NCBI GenBank assembly: GCA_026874595.1
Contig: CM049307.1
Span: forward strand, 75,802,643 to 75,866,642
DNA: 64,000 nucleotides
Source of the DNA: Sipunculus nudus
Lineage: Eukaryota; Annelida; Sipuncula; Golfingiida; Sipunculidae
Direction of reading: 5' to 3'
Each line of letters opens with the position of its first letter. Position 1 is the stretch's first letter. Below the pieces are notes generated by a model. It did not search any database. It had not been told where the DNA came from and saw only the letters and a list, made by a program, of their open reading frames with translations. Below are positions 57,132 through 64,000 of the stretch, in pieces. Both the position numbers and the translations under genes were made by a program.

Positions 57132-57560
57132 TTAGAAGCTCTTTACCTCGGTGACGTTGCTGGGGATGGGCCAATCTCTCACTGATATTTTCTCAAGATT
57201 GGTCGCGATTCCTTCTGCAGAAACAATGTGTCCCAGATATTCCACCTTTTTCTTGAATAAGTGACACTTTTTCGGAGTCAGCCTTAGTCCAGCTTTGCCA
57301 ATCCTACAGATGATTTCTTGAAGTCTCTCAAGGTAACTGTCGAAATCAGGACTAAAAACAATGACATCATCTATAAAGAGTAGACAAGTCTGCCATTGTA
57401 AGCCTGCCAGGACGCATTCCATCAGGCGCTCAAAGGTCGCTGGTGCGTTGCACAGACCGAATGGCATTGTTTTAAACTGATACAGGCCTGTGACTGTGGG
57501 AAAGGCTGTCTTCTGGGCATCTTCAGGTTTCATGCCCACTTGCCAGTACCCACAATTTAG
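57130..57560 (-). pseudogene. Reverse transcriptase, C-terminal half only
   Basis: Shows YWQVGMKPEDAQKTAF, QFKTMPFGLCNAPATFERLM, the active-site motif LLFIDDVIVFS (F-I-D-D variant of YxDD), LTPKKCHLFKKKVEYLGHIV and WPIPSNVTEVKSF, then a stop. Everything before the YWQVG block, including the first RT motifs and the protease, is missing. Confidence 0.92.
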
Positions 57561-58074
57561 CCAGAGTATCCTTGAACTCAGCAGTTGCCTCCGGGAATGC
57601 TTTCCTGACTAACTTCCTGATTTCCTGGGTGAGTGAGGACAAGCTTTCGCCTTTATTGCGCAACCTGGATCGCAGCTGAGCACGGTAAACCTCTCGTTGA
57701 TTAGACCGCTCGAAGCGTTCTGTAAGTGCTGAGACAAGAGAAGAATAGTGAGTGCGCTGGACTGGTTCTAAGTCGCACAGAATACTCTGAGCCTGACCTC
57801 GTAGGCTAGCTGCTAACTGCAGGTCTCTGGTTTGTTCTGACCATCCATTAAGTTGTGCAATAAGCTCAAATTGCACCAGGTGATCGTGCCATCCAGATGA
57901 TCCATCAAAAGTAGCAGGCTTGGTAGCTGGTCCATGGTGTGTTGGACGACTGAAATCTGGCACCGAAGAAGTCTGTAGCATAGATGGTTCATGTGGGTTA
58001 CCAAAATGAACTTGGTTTATCACAGGTGTATCGCTGTTATGTGTAGAAGGTGCATGGTAAGTCTCTCTAGACAC
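57523..58074 (-). pseudogene. Gag capsid-like domain, truncated at a deletion
   Basis: ATKPATFDGSSGWHDHLVQF, LQLAASLRGQAQSILCDLEP, ALTERFERSNQREVYRAQLR and SSLTQEIRKLVRKAF match the retrotransposon Gag domain. After KDTLAK the sequence runs directly into reverse transcriptase in another frame, so the end of gag and its zinc knuckle are lost. Confidence 0.85.
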
Positions 58075-58118
58075 AGGTTGACCACCCTGGATCGATCATA
58101 ATGTTGAAGAGGGGCAGC

Positions 58119-58805
58119 TCAGGTAATCAAATATGGGAACTGGTTATGATGTTCATCAGGACCAGGCCGTCCGTACTGCTGGTGCTGGCGAGGTGTCGAA
58201 CTGAGGGTTTTTCGCTGATATGGCGCGTTCACATGGGCTGGTTTCGTACTATCCGCTGCCGGGTAGTCTCGTGTCTGCCAAAGATGTGGATCGGGTTGAC
58301 TGCCTTTGGTAGCACAAAATCTAGTCTCAGCTCCGTAAATTTCATTACTGGGGACAGGCCTACCATGCAGCGATTCACGTTGTCTAGGTGAAGAATTTAT
58401 GTTTTGGAGATAGCTGTCTTGATGAACTTCTAACCTCTTAGAACTCACAACAGGGACTGGCGTAAAACCTAGAGATGGAATGGGTGCATTTATTGCTTGA
58501 ATCAAACTTGAGGGTGCAGCTTGAGAAGGACCAGCAGTTGTAAAACACGGATGGATATTGGGTGGAGTAGTTATACCAGTGATGCTTCCCACGAACACAG
58601 GTGACGGTGGAATCTCATCACCTTGATTTTTGTCATGAAAACGCACTTCATCGTATCTGGTAGGTCGAGGCGGTGAAAATAATTTGCCTTTCTTCAGGAC
58701 CAGATCTAGCATGGTCGTCTGTCGTAGCACTGCACCTTGTGAGCCTTGGCAGTGGTTTTGGTTCTTTATAAGGTGAAGCTTATCCTGGTGACGATAATCC
58801 ATCAT
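58119..58805 (-). pseudogene. Gag middle region, Pro-rich
   Basis: Open frame of 228 codons in a different frame from the pieces on either side. Pro/Ser/Gln-rich with SPPRPTRYDEVRFHD and TTPPNIHPCFTTAGPSQ. No domain recognised; probably the gag linker. The change of frame on both sides shows it is broken. Confidence 0.55.
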
Positions 58806-59010
58806 TAAGATTTATCGGAAGTCTATGAACAGGCGATGAGAAACAAGACTGTAAGGTAGCTGCACTAGGATAGAATCTAGGCGAAATCCGTTCATAAGCT
58901 GCCCTATCAAGCAATGTGATGAGGCCGGGCGTACTTCTGTCATATGTAGGATGGTCTATATATGACGACCTTGCCTCTGTTGGTTGTTGTTGTAAATCTG
59001 CAGTGGATTG

Positions 59011-59421
59011 TCAAATTGAATCTCTGCGCTGAGCGGCTACATTTTGACTCCGGTGAATATTTTCACCTCGTTGAGATATAAGCTGAAGATGAGTTTGTTG
59101 CGTCTCTACATATTGCTGATGTTGATACTGTATATCCTGGATCTGTCGTGCTTGCTGATCCATTGACGCTTGTAGATTCTGCAGGATATTCATCATGCCT
59201 CGGAAGTCGAAAGATGCAAGTGAGCGTGGTGGTTGAAGATAAGGATCATCCCGCAGAGGACCACTCAAGTCAAAGATGGGGTCGATACCCTCTGAAGGTA
59301 GCTGATGGTAATCCCTGCTCAGTTGCTGCAATTCGTGATGCTGTTGGTAGCTGGCAGTGATACCTTGATCACTGTCAGTGGTGAGCAGGGGCGTTAAACT
59401 AATTGAACCCGGTTCAGACAT
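59011..59421 (-). pseudogene. Gag N-terminal region
   Basis: 136 codons from MSEPGSISLTPLLTTDSDQ, Gln-rich with a likely coiled coil (QNLQASMDQQARQIQDIQY), then TGA. First ORF after the PBS, so probably the Gag start. Whether the stop is a mutation cannot be told from one copy. Confidence 0.6.
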
Positions 59422-59768
59422 TTTTGCTTGGACACTTTAAAATTTAAGCTTGCTTTAAATTTTCCTAGTAAGTTTTCTTTAATGATTTAATTGTTTACAA
59501 TCAGATATTATTTTATCTAAAATAAATTTATTCTAATTCTCTATTAAATCCTGCAAAAGGAATTATGACTGATGTTTTGTACATGCAACAGTGACACCCG
59601 GTGTCACCTAATAAAATTATTGAGCAGTCTGCCAAGTCTGCTTGAAAGGGGATTGAAATGTTTCGGTAAAGTTCAAAATATATTCAAGTAGTTAAATACT
59701 GCATTTTGTTGGGATAAACATGCACTTAAAAGACTGTTAGGAAATGTTCTATTCAGAAGCGTAATAGG

Positions 59769-59786
59769 ATCAAAGCGCTGCCACCA
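59769..59786 (-). other. Primer-binding site of the Ty3-like element
   Basis: TGGTGGCAGCGCTTTGAT on the - strand, two bases from the 5' LTR. It begins with TGG as expected for a tRNA 3' CCA. I cannot assign the tRNA with confidence. Confidence 0.7.
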
Positions 59787-59788
59787 TT

Positions 59789-60376
59789 TGTCACGTGACC
59801 GTGACCTTACAGGTCAAAGGTCATGCTAAGTACATGCAGAGATAATTAAAAGAGTGAGACGTTCATAAATATGAGTAACATTTATTAAGTCAACAAAATA
59901 CAAAGAAACAGTTGCCAGAGGTAATGAGAAATTAGTAAGTTTGCCGGGTTATTCCAAGGTAATTACAAAGACCAAATACCGAAAAGGGAAAATATTACAT
60001 CGCCCTTAATGTAATTTAACAAAAGGATTTTATTTAGTTTAAGCCCCTGTAGTTACTATTAAAAGAAAAGGGCCTCGCTAATCTTACCAAAGATGGTTAG
60101 TGTTGCTTCGAGCTGGGATGTCTAGACGACAGCTGTTAGCTGTCTGGGCGACCCGCACCCGTTGAGCTCTGGCCATGATCTAACCTAGGCATGGCCAGAT
60201 GCCCCCTTAAATAGATTCCCTTCCGGAAACCCGTTTGACAGACGGAAGGATAAAAGCCCAGCAGAAGCCAAGTTTACAAGCGGAAAGCCGTATGACAGAC
60301 GGAAGCCCGCTTTAAGACCGGAAACATGTCAGACAGGTCCCTACCAGCAATACTCGCTTTTTCAACCCTCGTTACA
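59789..60376 (-). repeat. 5' LTR of the Ty3-like element
   Basis: 588 bp, the same length as the 3' LTR and about 97 percent identical by eye. The promoter of the element should lie here. Confidence 0.93.
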
Positions 60377-60380
60377 GTAC

Positions 60381-61379
60381 TAAGGGGTCTCTTCAGTGCG
60401 AATTAGACGGATAAATTTTCCAACAATGATGAGGAGTTGCCGCGGTACTTATTACAATTGTTGCAAATGTTGGCTCCTGGTCATAGCCTTGACCTTTCCC
60501 CGTTGGTGGGGATAAGCGCCAACTGTTCTTTAAATTCTCTCAAGGTGTGTCCAAGATAGTAGTTGACAGCTAAACTGAACTCCTTTTTCAACTGACAGAG
60601 GTCAAAGGCGGGCCCCTGTTTCTTCGGGTAGATGCTGTTGGTGAAATTTGGGCGGTAACTCTAGATGAAGAGAAATATTGAATACAAATCTCGATTCGTC
60701 AGTCCCTAAGGCATCTCAGTACTGCAAACAGCATTGTATTGGCGCCTACCTGTTATAAATGCTTTGCTTGACTGGGGTATGATTAGACACCAGGGGCTGC
60801 CTCCACTGGTGGGCAGATAATCTCATCCCACTGTGCTTTGGGCCTCGGCCCGTTACTCTTATAGGGTGCGCGAGGAAGGGACAACCGGATCGACACAAGC
60901 GACAGCCTGTCACCCCAAACGTCGATTTTAGATGAACTGAAGAACGATGGGCCCTATCAATTTATTTCCGAAGGCCTGAGTGTCATGTTGTCATGGCTAG
61001 ATCGACACGTGCTGCAAACTTAATAGAACTAATTCGCCAGAGTCGTGTTCTTGTTACCCATGAAACCAAGCTAAACATACATCCTACAATAAATTAACGA
61101 ATTAAACAAGAAAGCAGTCGTTGGCACCAGACCAAGCATATTGTAAACGGACACGGCCACCTTCCAAGGGAGCAGAATTCTGGGATCGGGATGTGTGAAG
61201 GATTTATTCTGGCATAAGTAATCATCGGATGCGATTAGGGAACATGGAGTGGGATTTGCGGACAGAAACCGTTTCCTGGGACCGATTATCCCTCCAACAG
61301 AGCGAACCATGTCCCAAAGGCTCAACGCCTCTGCAGGACCAGTCAGGTGCATCAGTATATACGCACCAAAAATTGATGT
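60381..61379. other. Unassigned sequence between LTR element and LINE remnant
   Basis: Less AT-rich than the flanks. It may belong to the LINE, but no motif is clear enough to claim. Confidence 0.3.
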
Positions 61380-62520
61380 CCACGGCAGACACAATAGAAC
61401 ATGTTTAACGGTGATTTGAACACCGCCGTTAAGAATTCCCGAAAAAGAGCCACTCTTCATACTCGGCGACTTCATTGCTATAGTGGGTGCAATTCAAGAA
61501 TCAATGGCTTACTTTGCTTAGGTCAGCTAGGCACTGGAAGGATGAATAAGAATGGGCAGTGGCTGCTGGAATGTGCAGTCAACGCGGTCGTTGCATCACC
61601 AAAAACAGTCATTAAAACGAAGTATCAGCACCGGATCTGGAGACAACCGATATTTAGGCACTCCCTCCTGATCCTGACCAGACTCTGCAACCTCCCCAGT
61701 GTAAAGCCAACATGTACCTTTAACACCGCTGATTGACACAGAATTTCGGTAAGATGAAACTGCAAGTACAGAGAATTCATCACCATAGGAAGGAGTGCAG
61801 ACCTCGCATCGACCATACAAGATGAGAGGGGGAATATGAACAAGCTCTGTAAGAGTCTCCCCCAGAGCCAATGCCTGGAAAAAGATGGGAACATCTTTAG
61901 GAATAAAAAATACAAATTAGTGAACTGGTGTGAAGTATATTCCAAGGAAATGCTGTCTGTCATTGTGAAAAAGGAAAATAGTTTGGCAACAAACAAAATC
62001 TCACCCAAACTAACAGAACATGCCGATTCTCCTCGCAGCCCAAAGCAAATTTCAACAGTTCACCAGGCAATTTGCACCAGGCTAAAACTGTGATCCAAGA
62101 TACAGAGAGCAGCAGACACTGGTAACATCAAGGAGACATGATATTGAATAAAGCAGGTAATGGATCCAACATAGGAGATATAAACCAGGACAGGGCACAA
62201 CCGATGAATCGCTCGATGGAGCACAGCTCCCAGCATTACGTTGGAAATTATATCGTTGAGAGACACTCCATGAATTCCATTCAATGCCCGCCAGTACTGG
62301 AAGAACTTGACAGATGTCCCACACAGAGCCCAGAAAGGACTTGGATTCTCTTGCCACTAGCAAAGCTCTTCGGAATAATGTTATCTCGGTCCAAGTCCTC
62401 AGATACTGAAAGGGAACTCTCGGCAATGATTTCTTGTAATCTTTTGGTTCAGCTAGATACAAGGCAGTACCCAATGATGAGAGAAGCGCATATCATCACA
62501 TTGTATAAAAAATAAAGGTA
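61380..62520 (+). pseudogene. Decayed LINE (endonuclease and reverse transcriptase start)
   Basis: In a + strand frame, PEKEPLFILGDFIAIVG (61441 on) matches the LGDFNARVG block of APE-type endonucleases. A shifted frame continues LGTGRMNKNGQWLLE and TKYQHRIWRQP, matching the GxxNxNG and HxxSWRHP blocks of the same domain. Near 62460-62514 TRQYPMMREAHIITLYKK matches the start of LINE reverse transcriptase. Several stops and frame changes show it is dead. The conserved motifs place it among craniofacial-development-protein-2-like LINE ORFs. Confidence 0.6.
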
Positions 62521-64000
62521 ACACTTGAGCAATTACAATAATTCCCATGGCATGACATTCCCGCAGTTATAAATTGGTGTCATATGATTCAGCAGAACTG
62601 GCAAATTATGGTCGGATTTATGTAGTGCCTTGAATTTGCAGATAACTACGTCTAAATCAGTAAAATACTGGTTTCCTGCAAGGACTGGTGATTTTTTGGA
62701 GGCTACTTATCCTCTAAGCAAGTACTATTATCTGCTTTTGGTTAGCCATGATAACAGGACAATACGGCAATGTATTACAAAATAAAAACAATGTTACCAT
62801 ATATATTTATTTGATATAGACACATACACCATATATAAGTACTTGTGAATAACCAATAGTTAACAGGAGGCTGTATATGCAGTGCTCAACATGAAACTGA
62901 TGTACCACTCATCTGAATAATAAATGACAATTATTACTGACCACAACATTATAAATGCATGCCTGATATGCAGGATAAAAGGTGACCCATAATAATGAAT
63001 TTGTTCAGCTTGAAATTATGACTATTCGTGGAGAGCTATAACTGCAGCAACCACACCAGGTATTAAAAATTTTGACATGACATGAAAATGACATTCTGAA
63101 CTTATGTAAAAATAAAGGCACAAGTGATAAAATATAATACACAGTGGATAGTTACTGCTCCTTATCAATCAAAAACTTTAACATAAATGTATAAATTAGT
63201 TCTTGACTAAAAAAGTTGACCACACAATTAAAGATGAATTAACTTGTTTTATATCTCTAATTTAGCAGTTTCATGTTGGTTTCGGGACCATTAGCTTGAA
63301 ACTTGTTTTAAGTACTATCAAGCTAAATTTCAACACGTCCCATTTTTTTATTTTACATGCATTTTCGTGGCCTTTTGATGTACCATATGCCATGTGACCT
63401 GTAATTATCATTGCTCTAAAGGGGAGGGAGAGGGTTCTGCAATCAAGTCTGTCTATATGTATGTAAGCTTGTCTGTCATTCTGTTAATTGTATGTTTGTA
63501 TGTATGTATGTTTATGCAGACCTGAACATAAACTCAAACTAAAGCACATTTCCATTTGGAAATTATATACAAGGTATGTCTTGGTACTCCCTGAAGATAG
63601 CCTGGAATTAACTGGGTGTAAAACGAATATGCCATTGTAGTACACTGTGGCTTTCCCTGACCATTTGGAAAAAGAAATAATACATTTCTTTGATTAATTT
63701 TAGCCAATGTAACCAGATGTAGCCATAGTTAAAACAAACCTATTAAATGCAAAAGGAGATCACCTAATCCAATTGTCCAGGAGGGCAGTTTGCATGGGCA
63801 TAAATACATCACATATATGAAATTGTAAAAGTATCTAAGCCTAAGTTGGTAGGGTTTATGTTGTCACCTAATATATCTGTGTTCACAAATAATATTTTCA
63901 GAAATTCTCAATGATTTGCAATGATTGTGGTGGATCATTTATATTTTGGGCAGGTTTGTGTTGGTGTATGTTCTCTCAGTGTTTTCTAGTTTTGTATTTG
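62521..64000. other. Nothing recognised
   Basis: AT-rich sequence with a short TATG repeat near 63493-63512 and no supported gene. Confidence 0.4.

Larger units (their letters stand above)
52855..60376 (-). mobile_element. Ty3/gypsy-like LTR retrotransposon, decayed, with accessory zinc-finger ORF
   Basis: A 7522-bp insertion bounded by two 588-bp direct repeats and flanked by GTAC on both sides (52851-52854 and 60377-60380). Read on the - strand the order is 5' LTR, PBS, gag, partial reverse transcriptase, RNase H, integrase, zinc-finger ORF, PPT, 3' LTR. RT-RNaseH-integrase order places it in Ty3/gypsy. LTRs differ at about 19 positions by eye with no indels, about 3 percent, so insertion is fairly recent. 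Gag is broken, a stretch from late gag to mid reverse transcriptase is deleted, and pol carries at least four stops and a frameshift. The copy is not autonomous. It is the only retroelement here with this LTR. Confidence 0.93.

Noticed and set aside
61071-62008. - strand ORFs of 91-134 residues over the LINE remnant
   Set aside because: The conserved endonuclease and reverse-transcriptase motifs are on the + strand.

Overview
The window is animal nuclear DNA: two intron-rich protein genes with GT-AG introns, and many metazoan-type transposons. Repeat arrays opening with runs such as CGTCGTCTGTCCGCCGTC and carrying dense GGTGGCGCCACC palindromes look like those of molluscs, so a bivalve or other lophotrochozoan is my best guess. 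That guess comes from recalled repeat style, not from a search.

Two conserved genes converge. On the + strand, 11 exons (2977-19079) encode an NPL4 (NPLOC4) orthologue, the ubiquitin-binding adaptor of the p97/VCP unfoldase. Its 5' end lies outside the window; the zinc finger, the MPN-like core and a C-terminal ubiquitin-binding NZF finger are visible. On the - strand, 11 exons (49269 down to 29588) encode a WIPI2/Atg18-type PROPPIN, the PI3P-binding beta-propeller of autophagy, with an intact FRRG motif. The stop codons are 10.5 kb apart, and I see no gene between them.

Repeats fill the introns. Three insertions (6192-7677, about 12840-16503, and 34544-35525 reversed) share a 5' hairpin, a tandem-repeat core and a 3' hairpin followed by CTAG or CTGG, which suggests non-autonomous Helentron/HINE-like elements. 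Three hAT-like MITEs lie at 30058-30525, 34081-34524 and 43472-43988. A 432-bp miniature LTR element (10408-10839) has LTRs carrying tRNA-like A and B boxes, a tRNA-Pro-like primer site and a 4-bp target duplication.

Upstream of WIPI2, 52855-60376 holds a Ty3/gypsy-like LTR retrotransposon on the - strand. It has 588-bp LTRs, PBS, PPT, GTAC target duplication, decayed gag and pol with an internal deletion, and an intact accessory ORF for a C2H2 zinc-finger protein in the env position. A decayed LINE lies beside it (about 61380-62520). The remainder to 64000 holds nothing I can recognise.

The most unusual observations are the tRNA-bearing miniature LTR element, the intact zinc-finger ORF in a dead retrotransposon, the Helentron-like family with its conserved palindrome, and a decayed duplicate of an NPLOC4 exon carrying an in-frame stop.
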